From contig CP048208.1 of the NCBI GenBank assembly GCA_020541205.1, positions 1,116,001 through 1,180,000 of the forward strand: a stretch of DNA of 64,000 nt, read 5' to 3'. The position numbers and the translations under genes were made by a program. Of the stretch, positions 24,898 to 37,105 are shown piece by piece. The notes under the pieces are model-generated. The model saw nothing but the letters and a program-made list of their open reading frames with translations. It did no database searches and was not told where the DNA came from. The stretch comes from Candidatus Hartigia pinicola (GTDB lineage Bacteria > Pseudomonadota > Gammaproteobacteria > Enterobacterales > Enterobacteriaceae). Every line of letters begins with the position of its first letter. The first letter of the stretch is position 1.

Positions 24898-24934
24898 AAA
24901 ATGATAGAGACATTAAAAATATCTCTATCATTTT
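24898..24934. terminator. bidirectional terminator-like hairpin
   Basis: AAAATGATAGAGA (24898-24910), 11-nt loop, TCTCTATCATTTT (24922-24934): a 13-bp perfect stem. Its outer ends are A4 and T4, so both strands give a stem ending in Us. It lies about 890 nt upstream of lptG in empty DNA and is likely a relic. Confidence 0.45.
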
Positions 24935-25820
24935 CACCTACAACAAGTTGAAAATGACTCAATGCTAATTACTATTAAATATTTAGCATGAGACGCTCTG
25001 CACAGTCAATTAAGTATCTTATTTTCTAACGTTAAGATCTTTTAATAAGCAAGAGAATAATATGCGAGTTACGCGGTATAAGAAATATTTTTCTAAATTT
25101 CTATTATTTTCATACAACTCAATGCATCTAATCAATATAATATAAAATGAGTGTATTCCCTATGAAATAAGCTCACAATTTCCATAAATATGATATATAT
25201 TTACTATTTTATATCAGAGAAATAAAAGGTTATTATTTTGAATTAAACGTTCTTTGAGTATTTTACCTATGAATCCTCTGAATCTTCTGAATCAGCTATG
25301 AGAGTCAATCGTATCTATATGATAAACGATATTAAAATTTGTTAAATTCTCGTACTCAAACAGAAATACTAATTATTTAAACACGATATTATTTCATTAT
25401 TTAAAATCATTAATTTTGATAACTATTATACAACATACAATTATAAAACGAGTAATGAAATATAAAGTCATAAAATATAATACAAGTTATATCAATCTGA
25501 TTATCTCAACTTAAATCTGAAGTAGATTATTAATGTTTGACAAAAAATGCAATTTTATAGTCATATCATTACTTTGTTAATTATTATGCATGTAAATACC
25601 CTTATAACAAAAGATATATTTCATACTTTCTATAATATAACTTATACTTTCATCTTCTACAAAATACATTATATTATAGTATAGAATAATTAATATCAAA
25701 ATACAAAATATATTATAACTATTAATTTAAGCTAGTTAGAATTACCGATTATTCTTCATACTTATGGATGCTGTTTAAGATGTACAGCCTACGATTTTAA
25801 TTTTATTGAGAAGTTAACCT

Positions 25821-26897
25821 ATGTTTGGTATTTTAGACCGATATATTGGACGAACGATTTTTTACTCTATTTTTATGACTCTGTTTATGTTAGTATCTTT
25901 ATCTGGAATTATTAAGTTTGTGGAGCAACTTCGTAAAGTTGGTGATGGTAATTATACTGCATTTGATGCGGGCATATTTACTATACTCACTATTCCAACA
26001 GATATTGATGTTTTCCTTCCTATGGCGGCGTTACTTGGTGCACTAATGGGGTTAGGTGCATTAGCTTCACGTAGTGAACTAGTAGTAATGCAAGCATCTG
26101 GCTTTACACGTTTACAGATTGCACTTTCTGTCATGAAAACAGCAATTCCACTTGTAATTCTCGCCATGTTAATTGGTGAATGGGTTTCCCCGATCGGGGA
26201 GCAATGCGCTAGAAACTACCGTGCAGAGAAGATTGTTGGTAATTCATTAGTTGCAACAAATGAAGGGATATGGTTAAAAGATGGACGTAATTTTATCCAT
26301 ATTCAACGTATTATTAATCCTACATCAATTCAAGAGGTCTCTATTTATCGATTTAATGAACAACATAAATTAAAATCTGTGATGTTTGCTTTTAATGGAA
26401 ACTACAATAATGCTAATCAAAAATGGGTGTTATCTCAAGTTGAAGAATCGATCTTAAGTGGCGAAAAAAATATTTCAGGCTCTCAGTGCTTAATATATAA
26501 TTGGAAAACTAATTTAACCCCTAAAAAGCTAGGGGTAGTATCTCTTGACGCAAACTCGCTTTCTATTCATGGTCTTTATCAATATATTTCTTACTTAACT
26601 GAAAGCGGACAAATTGCAGCAATTTATCAATTGAGTATGTGGAAAAAAATATTCGCTCCTTTATCGTCGGCGGTTATGATATTAATGGCAGTATCTTTTA
26701 TTTTTGGACCACTGCATACAGTGCCAATGGGAATGCGTGTTATCGTAGGGATTGTAGGTGGTTTTTTATTTTATGTGCTTAACCAAGGGTTTGGTAACTG
26801 GAGCTTAATATATTCGGTACCACCGATTGTTGCAGCAATTTTACCTAATCTTTTATTTCTTATTATAAGTATTTTTCTATTAATAAAGCGAAAATAA
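25821..26897 (+). CDS. lptG: LPS export ABC transporter permease LptG
   Basis: A 358-aa inner-membrane protein aligning end to end with E. coli LptG (360 aa). LptG and LptF form the membrane part of LptB2FGC, which extracts lipopolysaccharide from the inner membrane and pushes it along the Lpt bridge. Three transmembrane segments lie in the N-terminal about 120 residues, a periplasmic beta-jellyroll at about 130-265, and three more segments in the last 90. Well-kept blocks are LFMLVSLSGIIKFVEQL, PMAALLGALMGLG, SELVVMQASGFTR (coupling helix to LptB) and FIFGPLHTVPMGMRV. The ATG follows TTGAGAAGTTAACCT, with a weak site (GAGAAG) about 8 nt upstream; the E. coli start has two extra residues. lptF normally lies directly upstream in one operon; here only empty DNA or a possible scrap of lptF remains. 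LptG should need LptF, so either lptF lies elsewhere or the exporter is altered. Confidence 0.96.
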   Translation: MFGILDRYIGRTIFYSIFMTLFMLVSLSGIIKFVEQLRKVGDGNYTAFDAGIFTILTIPTDIDVFLPMAALLGALMGLGALASRSELVVMQASGFTRLQIALSVMKTAIPLVILAMLIGEWVSPIGEQCARNYRAEKIVGNSLVATNEGIWLKDGRNFIHIQRIINPTSIQEVSIYRFNEQHKLKSVMFAFNGNYNNANQKWVLSQVEESILSGEKNISGSQCLIYNWKTNLTPKKLGVVSLDANSLSIHGLYQYISYLTESGQIAAIYQLSMWKKIFAPLSSAVMILMAVSFIFGPLHTVPMGMRVIVGIVGGFLFYVLNQGFGNWSLIYSVPPIVAAILPNLLFLIISIFLLIKRK

Positions 26898-29794
26898 CTT
26901 TAAGATTAATTACATTAAATAGAATAAACAGTTGTTAATATACTATAAAATTATCTCTTTTCTATAGAAACTAGTAACATATACAGACTTATTAGATCAA
27001 GTTTAATAAAACATAGCATACATTAAGAAAATATGATTATATTATTTAAACTATTATTTACTATAGAACATATTTGTTTTTTCATCTAGTGTTAATTTTA
27101 TAATAGATTATAGTAAATTCTTTCTTATATTCACTTGATTAATATAGATATTACTTTCATAATATCTGTTAATTAAAAATACTGCAAACATATCAGCGCA
27201 GTGACTTACATACTTGAATTAAAACTAAAAGAATTAATATCTTAATTCATTTATTAAATATATTAGTTAAAAATATATTTTAATATAAGTAAGTTGATAT
27301 ATTTAATTTTAAGGAAAAACATACATTATCAATTGTATTGAACATTGCAATAATACGAGTTGATTTTTATTACATAAATTCTTAGAATGACACTACTACT
27401 ATTTTTTTCTCGTCATTACGATAGCGAGCTGACGTTTATTATACTGATATTTGTAGTATAATACAACACAAACTACAATATATTTTATGAAATTATTACC
27501 ATTATCATTATACATCTCACACAATTATTTTTGATAAAAACTTATTTTATCATTCATACACTAGGGTATACAACTAAAGGGTATTAATTTATTTAAGAAA
27601 TTAGATAAATATATTTTTTTGATATCAAGTAACTGTAATATAGAAAGTAGATATTCTACCAGAATAAAGCAATATATTTTATTTTTCATATCAATAGACA
27701 TTAAATATATCCAACACTAATTAGTAGTACAGTTTTGTGATATAGACTCAATTTTTTATATTCTTTCAATTAATTACGCTAAAAAACATTTAATCTTTAC
27801 TTAATTTTTATTGTGTTTTCTAGATAAGAAGCTGGTTAGTAGTTTATTAACTGAAATATAATTATCTTCAAACTTTTTTACAGCCTTCGTGAGAAGAATA
27901 ATAATTTAAGTATAAGTAGAAGATTTTTAATACATAATGTTGTATTAAGTTTTTCTAATTATTAATATATTCTAACAATTTCATTAATGTAATAAAATAA
28001 AATAGCATATTTACATTATCTCTCACACTTTTTATTACATTTTCGTATAACTGTCGTTAAAAGAAAATTTAAATATATGATTTTCCTGATATTATTATCT
28101 AGTCTCATTACTTTATCGTAAATATATGATTATTACACATTGATAATGCATAGTTTATGGTTTTGCTTCATTTGCATTATTTACTAACTAAGCAATGACA
28201 GTGATTTAACATAGTAAATGATAATTCTTTTTTTTGAACATTGCTAAACATGAATTTACTAGAGTAAATGTGATATTACTCGGTAATTATTAATAACTAT
28301 AATAACTACGTTATGCGCATTAATTACATTAAATATACAATTCCGTATCATTCTCAAGAATGTTAGAAATTTAATCATAAGCATATTAAGTACTTTAAAA
28401 TAATCGCTATTAGTTTAATATAATTAAAGAGACTTTTTATAGAGTCTTGAGTACTGTACTGTGAAAAACAATCAATACTCAAATAATAATCTAACATTCG
28501 GCATTTAAATATATTTCAGAATTTTTCTACATTCGGTAATAATTTCTCCAATAATTCAATATGCTTTGAATAGTTTAAATTATAAGAGTTATATTGAAAA
28601 CATAAAACGCATTATATCAAAATATCTTCATTATTTCACTTAGCATCTAATACAAAATATTTAAAATATCCCGTTTATATAAATTTGTTTATTTTCTAAC
28701 ACATGTTCAATACTAATAATTTTACACAGGAAAAAATTATTCATGCGTTTTATTTATACCTAATAATTGTGTGTGTTACTATAGTTATATAAAATAAGTT
28801 TTACACATTCGCTTTGATGAATGATTTAATATTAAAATTTTACATATTATAGCTTTTTAAAGGCTTTATCTATATTTAATGCTGTCTTCAAAAATTTACC
28901 CTTAATTTCGTAGATTATCTATTTTTAATAATTTAATATTATAATATTCTTTACTCTTACTAAACAATCAACGAAAAACTATTTATTAATCGAAACGGTG
29001 TCACAAGTTGTAATAATATATAAAAACTTTTATATACATTAACGTCTGAGACGTATTTTAATCTTCACTGAGTAAAACAAGGTATAATTTATCAAAATAT
29101 TTATTGATGAATCAATAGTATGAACTATTCTTAGTTTAAAATCAAATATAAAATATTAAATAGCATTTATTACTTAAGAGTTAGATAGCTGTTTTAATGT
29201 TTACTATTTTCTTAATATTATGCTAATACGTCATACCAAGTATTATCTTGCTTATTACCAGCAGTCTTATACTAAAAGAATTTCATTTCTATAGATGAAT
29301 GATTAAAAAAAGATATCTTTAACGCTTTCTCTGCAATTCTCTATCTTTCATGGTATTTTCATAATTTAATATTAATAAGGCTATTTAATATACATTGAAT
29401 TTTATCAACTACCACTTAAAAATCACTATTAAAAATGATGGCTTTTATACATGAATTCAACTTGAAGTATTTGTATCTCCTAAATTTTATTACCGTATAC
29501 CTGCAAGATTTAGATTATGACACGAAGGTAATAATTTGCTTCATATTGTATTTGATAAAGATATGCAGACACGTATTCGTGTTAACCAATTTCCTATCTC
29601 AAGCTAATGAATTAATAATGTTATAATAGAAATATTACTTTTTGATTAAGAAAAGCGAATTATTACCTTATAAATTATTTCAAATTGATCATTTTCAACT
29701 ATTAGTAATAAGATAATCAGCTTTTTATTTACCATAAAAAATTAGAAAAAATAGATTAAAGAGATAAAAAATTAAAAGAAATTTGTTTTTATAA

Positions 29795-30460
29795 AAATTT
29801 TACCTGCAAATCGTCGGTAGATCTTTAAAAACTACAATTATGTTAGATTTTGATTATGTCAATGAAGTTTACCAGTGCATGGACGAAATATAGTATATTG
29901 CAGGTCAAAAAAATGCTTTTACTGACCCTAACACTCAGATAAATATTAAAATGTTAGAATAATTAATGTCGGAAACATAAAGCATAACAGATAATTTATT
30001 AAAATTATATTAGGACAATTGTAATGTTTTATTAGCGCTCAAATAAAACTTTTATTGTGTTGTACTTATTCATATAAATAAATTATCTGTTTCCACAGTA
30101 TGATAGAATATTACTTTAAATAAAATGGATAATGTTTAGATTCTACGAATATTTTCTTAAGATCATAGTCAAGTTATTCAAGGTATTCATAAATTAAAGA
30201 GACCCTCGGATGTTATTTTGACTGATTATCAGTGCGATACTATTTTATTTACCAACTACATGGTGTGTTAGATACTAAAAAAGTATAGAGAGTACAAATA
30301 TGATAACATTCTTTATGTTTCTTATGATCTAAAAGTACTGTACAAAAACTTATGTGTATTAACTAAAACTCAAAAAAAAATCAAAAAACTTGCACTATTT
30401 GATCAGTTTTTATATAATATACCATATAGTATTTGTATTGTTCTGACTTATTATTAATTC
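29795..30460 (+). pseudogene. unidentified decayed protein gene
   Basis: One frame, kept for about 660 nt, reads like protein interrupted by many stops. Pieces include YLQIVGRSLKTTIMLDFDY, VNEVYQCMDEI, a stop, YIAGQKNAFTDPNTQINIK, several stops, then VIQGIHKLKRPSDVILTDYQ, and finally DNILYVSYDLKVLYKNL and KKLALFDQFLYNIPYSICIV. The residue mix (Asp, Gly, Pro, Thr, Gln) differs from the Ile/Asn/Lys/Tyr noise of neighbouring frames, and base composition is less AT-rich. DVILTDY recalls a response-regulator receiver domain and FDQFLYNIPYSICIV the start of a PAS domain, so a two-component or signalling protein is conceivable. This is weak and I do not assign it. About eight or more in-frame stops rule out function. 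An upstream part may lie at 29435-29607 with a frameshift. Confidence 0.4.
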
Positions 30461-32169
30461 TTCATTTGGTATACTTGTATATTTTACATGATAAGAAAAT
30501 CTGTTTTCTTACTTATTCTCATTATAATCTTATTCACTACTTTTTTTGAACAATCTTTAGTTGGTATCTATAATATAATTAAAAATACTTTAAACGTATT
30601 TTATATAATAAAACAAAGCACATGCATTTTCAGCATATTTTGATAAATATATACAGTGACACAACAAAACTCACCTTTAATTCTCTACGACTAACTCCAA
30701 CTAATATTCTATGCTCCTAAATAATGCAAAACAATTATTTAAAACCACTTTCGTTATTTCAGAGATTCTATCAAAACCAAATCTTTAAATTGTTATACAT
30801 ATGAAATTACAGCAAAAAAGAATACTAAGCATTCATAGGTATTTTATATATCTCAATGATAATTTAAAGAGCATGCTTTAATAATATTGGTTGAAAATGT
30901 TTATAAATTATTTTTTTTAAAAACTTATTCCCTATACAGTTTCAATATATATGAAATTCTTATGCATTTTTATATGCAGAATCTCATAAATTACCCTTAG
31001 CACATCATCAAAATTCATTTGAAAATAGTGTTATTTTCTTGACCTGACATTATAAAATTTAATTAACAAAATACCTATACTACATATATATTTTATGAAA
31101 AAGTAACACAGAGAGTTAAGAATGAATATCTTTTATGTTTAAAATCAAATTACAAATCAATGATTTTGTTATTAGAAATTAAAGAACAATGAACTTAAAG
31201 AAATATAGAGATTACTATGCGCTGTTTTAAAAAAAATTGACTATTAGATAATCAAGTGACAACATTAAAGTAATCTTTTAGATTATTCACTAATATAATA
31301 TATTAAATTCAATTTTTGAAATTTACTTTGGAAACAATAACAGTACTAAAAAACAATATTAACTTTAAGTCAAATAATTTTATCATATGAAGTGTCAGTA
31401 TTCTTTTTAGACAATCATCAGTTTTATTAAATACATTTAATCCAAAAAATAATACAATAGTCTGACTAAAAGCACTAATTTAGCATAAAACACGTGGTTT
31501 TATCTCTGATAAACTTTTAAAAATAACTTAATATAGCTTTTAAAGCTAAATACTATATTCATGTAACGAAAAAATACTCCAAGAATGAAAATTATTTTTA
31601 AATTATTTCATATATTATAAGTATATAAACAAAAGTGAAATCGTTAAGTGGAGGTTTAAAATCCAAGCTGATTTAAAATTTTGTAGATAGAATTCACTAT
31701 AAAATCTTTTATATCTTCTTTTTATTACTAATTAGACAATTCTAAGAATTGATAATATTTAACTCAACGAGAATATAGTAAATTAGTTAGTATATATAGC
31801 CAGCTAAAAACAGTCTACATTATTATAAAGAAAATAAAATATAATATATTCTCTAGAATCTTGATTTACTATCATAACATTAGAATATACATACTGATTG
31901 CATTGAATAAAATAACACAAACGTAAAGTAAAACTTATATAAATATATCGTAAAAATGAGTGATTATGTAATGTTATCATTATTTATAATTATTAACGAA
32001 CACAAATCATTACACTGACTAATTTTAGTAATTCTTGTAGTTATTTACTTACCGATAAATATACAGGTTACAATATATTCACCTCTATTACGTACGCAGG
32101 ATCTTAAATAGATTACAAAAAAATTATAACAACTTAAAAAACTAAACTAAATATAGATACAGACAACAG

Positions 32170-32193
32170 ATATCCTAATTTATATTAGGATAT
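32170..32193. repeat. 10-bp perfect hairpin
   Basis: ATATCCTAAT (32170-32179), loop ttat, ATTAGGATAT (32184-32193). It is isolated in gene-free DNA, about 80 nt from a nested hairpin at 32271-32309. No T-run follows. Confidence 0.45.
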
Positions 32194-32270
32194 TGTACTA
32201 TATAAAACGAGAAAAATCAGAATTTCAATAAAGAAAATCAAGAATCATTAAGATCACAAGAACCCACCCC

Positions 32271-32309
32271 TTTCGCTATGAACTATATCAATCATTATTG
32301 AAAGCGAAA
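32271..32309. repeat. nested hairpin in a C-rich patch
   Basis: Outer arms TTTCGCT (32271-32277) and AGCGAAA (32303-32309) enclose an inner TCAAT-catt-ATTGA stem (32288-32301). It follows the unusually C-rich aacccacccc. It does not match tmRNA, RNase P RNA, 4.5S RNA or a tRNA as far as I can read. It could be an RNA relic. Confidence 0.35.
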
Positions 32310-33423
32310 TTGTGATAACTATCAGACGTAATTCACTCTATAAATGTATAGTAATTTTGCAATATTTAGTCATTAAAAACATTATATGAACTAAAAATAT
32401 CAAAAACTATAAGAAACCTCTAAAAGAAATTTAAATACCGCTTTTAGATTTTAAAATAATATTTATTGTTTTTCTGTTGAAAATAATAGTGAAATTTCCT
32501 ATATTAAATATTATATTTGATAATAATATTTGTACTAATAGCAAGATTTTTTATTTTAAATATAACAAGAGAGAACAGAAACTATAATAACAATTATCAG
32601 AAAATTTAATATTATGAATATTTTATCATATAGTAGCTATAAACACAGTTACTGTGGAAAAAAAGAGATTACTATTCCTATTTTTACGCAAATCATTTTA
32701 TTTATAAATAAAGATCTTAATTTTCTTACATATTAAAGATATAACCAGCGCGTTGAATGTATGTAATATAATAACAGAAATAACAATAATAATATCTTGA
32801 CAACATATCAGCCATAACTCCTCTTAACAATCACTATTAAAGTAATTAATGCAATAAAATAAAGAATTGTATCTTTAAATATATTAATCAGATAAATAAT
32901 AATATTACTACACAAGCGCATAACTACACATATTTAACAAATTTTTATTTTTTCACCTAAAAAGAGTTAATACATGTTTCATAACCAAATCTCATGTGCG
33001 ACATATGAATCTCTATCAAAATAGTCTATACTATAAATAACAATAAGAGAGTATTTAGTTATAATATTCGAACGGATTTACTGAATTTTGATCTTGTTAT
33101 TAGATAATAAATCATAGTGACTATTTTATAATATCTGAAAATAACTATTTTAGACAGTCTAATAATTACTATAGTGAAATAAAATTTGCTTTTAAAAAAT
33201 TAATGACTAACAATAAATTTTTATCTTTTGATTTCAAATTATTTTCTAGGATATTTCAAGCAATATTAAATTATCTTAACGTAAAATTAAGATTAATATT
33301 CAAGAATTGCAATAGAATTATATTCTAGATATTATCTTATATATATTTTAACACTTGATATATTAAATTACGTAAATTTAAGTCAAGTGAGTTAATAATT
33401 TATCTAATAGTATCCTGTTATAA

Positions 33424-33458
33424 ATCTTGTCTAATACATATTTTTATCTAGACAAGAT
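33424..33458. repeat. 10-bp perfect hairpin
   Basis: ATCTTGTCTA (33424-33433), 15-nt loop, TAGACAAGAT (33449-33458). No gene is nearby. It shares the ATCTTGT...ACAAGAT arm ends with the hairpin at 21694-21718. Confidence 0.4.
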
Positions 33459-34972
33459 GAATAACTGCTTTACAATATAGCTCTACATCTGTTATTTCTT
33501 TAATCAAAATATCCTCAATAAGACAATATTTAATAAATATTAAATACGCTTAGTTTGATAAATCAAACAATGATGAATTTTTTAATAAAATGATATTCAC
33601 TTCATCTTTACTGAATAATACCCACTCACACAAATTAAAAACTTGAATAAAATCTTACTTATTCATGATTCATAAATAGCATCAAAATTTACTACCTAAA
33701 AATTACACACACTCCTTTGATAGCTGTAATGTTTTCATCAATAAAAAGTTGTTGTATATAAATACGAATCAGCATTGCTAATCACAAGCATAATTCTGAA
33801 CTAAATTGATGTAAATTATGTACGAGTTATATGCATAAAAGAGCGGCGATATAAATTTTATGTTTATCTCTAATATCTCTAATTTTATTTAATAGAATAT
33901 CATTGACTAAAATAAAGAGAAATGAGAAATGTTAATTAATTAATTAATTTAAAGTTCATTATGCTTATTTTAGCATAAACTCTTTTATAGTTTTAATACA
34001 TATTTACCTGTGTTTTTGTATATATTATAAGACTCAGAAATATGTTTAAAATCACACACTAACGTATATTTTCATATAGAAATATTCTTGCTATACATAT
34101 ATCTCTATAAAATAGTCACAGCTATTAATATCTAGTAAATTAAAATAGAGCATAAAAGTGTTATACTTAAGCTAAAAACATACTTATAGTAAAGTAAGTA
34201 ATATTTTAATTTAAATTACTTATAATCTATATATTTCGTGTTATTTACTTGATTGTATGTAAGATATTACCGGAAATAAAATTATTCGGTTCACTATTGT
34301 GGAAATCACAGAATAAGCAATATTAATAATGTCTAAGACTTTTTATTATAAAAACTTATTTAATCTTTTAAAAATAGTTACATTATACTGAAAATTTTAT
34401 AGATTTTAGATAAGCCTAGTTAAAATTTTACAGAATGATTATTTACTGAGGAGATATTACAACACAGTTACTCTAATCATATATCGCATTTTTAATGACT
34501 ATTAGTTGAATGTTAATTCATCATTATTTTTTTAAATTAACAGTAATATTCATAATAAATTATAATCTTTCAAGCCATATTGATTTAACTTTCATAAATA
34601 TTAATCAAACTTTTTCTTGATTGCAATAATCTGCATTGTATAGAAAAGTATATTTAATATCTTTGAAGAATTCTTTAAGATTGATTATTGAAAATACTGA
34701 GTAAAATATTAATGATAAAACGTTTTTTTAAAACTTTTATAGAAAGTCTTTAAATAATATACTCATAACTTAAAACATACTCTATAATTTCTTTACAACA
34801 CTTATTAGCATTATTGAAACCATTGTAAGATATAATCATCATTATAAATTAGAGAACGCTTATAATGTACTATTAACGCTTCAAAATATAAGTATATAAA
34901 GTTGTTACAGCTAAAATTAATAACTATCATTTTTGAAACAGGTCAGTATGTATACAAGGTAGTAACATGTTA

Positions 34973-37042
34973 TTACAACATTGTTTTAGACGTTTCTAAT
35001 GATTTTAAATATTCATACACGGCAAGTTGAGCTCGAATTTTACACTTACTATCGCTGGTGACATAATTATTTTTGAGATCTTTATCCACATAACGTGCCT
35101 TAACAGTATCATTAAATTGTAAATCAAGAATCTTTAAAACCAGTTGTTTAAGACGACTATCTATAAGTTGTACAGCAACTTCAATTCGATAATCGATATT
35201 ACGTGTCATCCAATCTGCAGAAGAAATAAATACCTTTTCATTACCTGCGTTTACAAAAACATAAACACGATCATGCTCTAAGAAACGGTCAATAATACTC
35301 GTCACTTGAATATTTTCACTGTAGCCTGGCTGGCCTGTAACTAATGAACACATACCTCTAATTAATAGGCGAATTTTTACACCAGCATTAGAAGCGTCAT
35401 AGAGTTTATCTGTGATCTCTTTATCAACAAGATTATTGATTTTTAAGATAATTCCACTCGAAAGACCAGATTGTGCATTAGAAATTTCTTGGTCAATTAA
35501 AGCATTGATTTTAATCCGTGTATTTTGTGGAGACACCATTAAATTATCAAAAGTAACAGGACGATAAGGATTTTCAATAAAACTAAATACTCGACGTACT
35601 TCATTAGTAATGTCTGCATTTGCTGTTAATAATGAATAATCAGTATATAAACGTGCTGTTTTTTCATTAAAATTACCTGTTCCAACATGCGCATAACGCA
35701 TTATTTGGCCTTTTTCCATTCGAGAGATAAGAAATAGTTTAGCATGAATTTTGAGCCCAGGAGCTGAGAAAATGACATGAACACCGGCAGCTGTTAGACG
35801 CTTAGCCCAATAAATATTGGCCTCTTCATCAAAACGCGCTTGTAATTCAACAACTACAGTCACTTTTTTTCCATTATGAGCAGCATGAATTACAGAATCA
35901 ATAATACGTGAATCTTTCGCGACACGGTATATATTAATTTTAATTGACAGAACATTAGGGTCAAATGAAGATTGCCTAAGTAATTCTAAAGTATGTTCAA
36001 ATGTATAATAAGGATAGTAAAGTAATATGTCTCGATCACGAATCGTATCAAATCCATTTCGAAAGTTGTCAAACCAGCGATGGCGAAGTCTTATAAAAGG
36101 TTTGTTAAGAAGATTTTTATTTCCTGCATTCGAAAATTCAATAAAATCTTTAAAGTTATGATAACGACCACCAGCAATCACAGAGTCATTATTAGATAAA
36201 CCGAGTTTTGCACGCAATACAGAAACCATTTCATTAGGCATTTCCCGTTGATAAACAAAACGCACGGGCTCTGCGGTTAAACGTTGCTTTAGCGTAGAAG
36301 ACATAATTTCAATTAAACTGGATTCCATTTCTGTTGCTATATCATATTCTGCATCACGTGTCATTTTCATAGAATAAGCATTTAATTGATCATAATCAAA
36401 AAAACTTTTAAATAACTCATCAAGGGTATAACGAATAATATTGTCAATTAGCACTATACATTTACGACGTTTTGGCATTTCTGGTGGCAAGTTTACAAAC
36501 CGAGCCACTTTATCTGAGGGGATTTCTAATAAAGCATATTGAACATTATCACCATTAATAATTTCAACAGCTAAATAAGTATAATCATCCTTTAAGAATT
36601 CCACAAGATTAGTATCTGAATTAATAATAATAGGCGTTATATATTGACGTAAATGTTCTTGAAAATACTGACGCAACCAAATTTGTTGACGTGGTGATAT
36701 TTGACGTTCATTAATTAAAAATATTTGGTTGTGAGCCATTTCAAGAAGTAAGCTATTATATAGCATATCGAATTCTTGTTCTTGTTTGGCCACTTTACTT
36801 TGAATGTGTTTAAGAAGATGTCGGGTTACAATAGCTGAACCACGTTCTTCATTAATTAGTATACGTCGTTTTACATCAGCAAAACGGACCTTATAAAATT
36901 CATCTAAATTATTAGAGTAAATATCCAAAAAACGCATACGTTCAATAAGAGGATTTCGCTTATCTTCCGCTTCTTGCAACACTCGTTCATTAAAAGCAAG
37001 CCAACTTAGCTCTTTTTCATGATAGAGACGCGATTTGGACAT
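34973..37042 (-). CDS. ppk: polyphosphate kinase
   Basis: A 689-aa protein (E. coli PPK1 688 aa) aligning over its full length. PPK1 polymerises the terminal phosphate of ATP into inorganic polyphosphate and can run in reverse; it is a peripheral inner-membrane tetramer. The N-terminal domain has [15 protein letters not shown]. Both phospholipase-D-like catalytic domains are present: [10 protein letters not shown] contains the autophosphorylated His (E. coli His435) and [10 protein letters not shown] the second catalytic His (E. coli His592). [14 protein letters not shown] and [11 protein letters not shown] are intact. The frame opens at 37078, but the ATG at 37042 begins [14 protein letters not shown], exactly the E. 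coli N-terminal length, with GGAG 5 nt upstream. It lies 63 nt after speG on the same strand, so the two are probably cotranscribed. The partner exopolyphosphatase ppx, downstream in E. coli, is absent here. Confidence 0.97.
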   Translation of the reverse strand: MSKSRLYHEKELSWLAFNERVLQEAEDKRNPLIERMRFLDIYSNNLDEFYKVRFADVKRRILINEERGSAIVTRHLLKHIQSKVAKQEQEFDMLYNSLLLEMAHNQIFLINERQISPRQQIWLRQYFQEHLRQYITPIIINSDTNLVEFLKDDYTYLAVEIINGDNVQYALLEIPSDKVARFVNLPPEMPKRRKCIVLIDNIIRYTLDELFKSFFDYDQLNAYSMKMTRDAEYDIATEMESSLIEIMSSTLKQRLTAEPVRFVYQREMPNEMVSVLRAKLGLSNNDSVIAGGRYHNFKDFIEFSNAGNKNLLNKPFIRLRHRWFDNFRNGFDTIRDRDILLYYPYYTFEHTLELLRQSSFDPNVLSIKINIYRVAKDSRIIDSVIHAAHNGKKVTVVVELQARFDEEANIYWAKRLTAAGVHVIFSAPGLKIHAKLFLISRMEKGQIMRYAHVGTGNFNEKTARLYTDYSLLTANADITNEVRRVFSFIENPYRPVTFDNLMVSPQNTRIKINALIDQEISNAQSGLSSGIILKINNLVDKEITDKLYDASNAGVKIRLLIRGMCSLVTGQPGYSENIQVTSIIDRFLEHDRVYVFVNAGNEKVFISSADWMTRNIDYRIEVAVQLIDSRLKQLVLKILDLQFNDTVKARYVDKDLKNNYVTSDSKCKIRAQLAVYEYLKSLETSKTML

Positions 37043-37105
37043 CATTTCTCCATATTTAACAGATGTATGATCAATCATTGATTCATTATTAATATACTAA
37101 ATTTT

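Larger units (their letters stand above)
20008..25820. other. gene-free AT-rich region with several hairpins
   Basis: 5.8 kb without a recognisable gene. Features seen: a small AGTGC-a-GCACT palindrome 170 nt after xseA (20174-20184); a tandem pair of hairpins at 20961-21015; a 10-bp hairpin with T-run at 21694-21727; CGTTTC-tgac-GAAACG at 22694-22709; a terminator-like hairpin at 24898-24934; and three imperfect copies of TGAATCYTC at about 25270-25297. The last 80 nt before lptG are less AT-rich and read SYLWM in one frame, recalling TLWMW near the C-terminus of LptF, the usual upstream partner. The match is too short to call. No intact lptF is present. Confidence 0.6.
26898..34972. other. 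8-kb gene-free region with one decayed gene
   Basis: This is the longest gene-free stretch of the window. It contains an unidentified coding relic at about 29795-30460 (listed). Just before it, at 29521-29607, another frame gives the coding-like HEGNNLLHIVFDKDMQTRI, possibly part of the same relic. Also present are hairpins at 32170-32193 and 33424-33458, a nested hairpin in a C-rich patch at 32271-32309, and a TTAA microsatellite near 33935-33952. In E. coli ppx follows ppk; no ppx was recognised to the left of ppk. No RNA gene was seen. Confidence 0.6.

Noticed and set aside
25741-25820. C-terminal scrap of lptF before lptG (SYLWM versus TLWMW)
   Set aside because: Only a few residues match and the remaining distance to lptG is too short by about 18 codons; not enough for a feature.
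33931-33955. TTAA microsatellite as a replication origin or attachment site
   Set aside because: Simple repeats are expected at this composition; no DnaA boxes or flanking dnaA/gidA-type genes.
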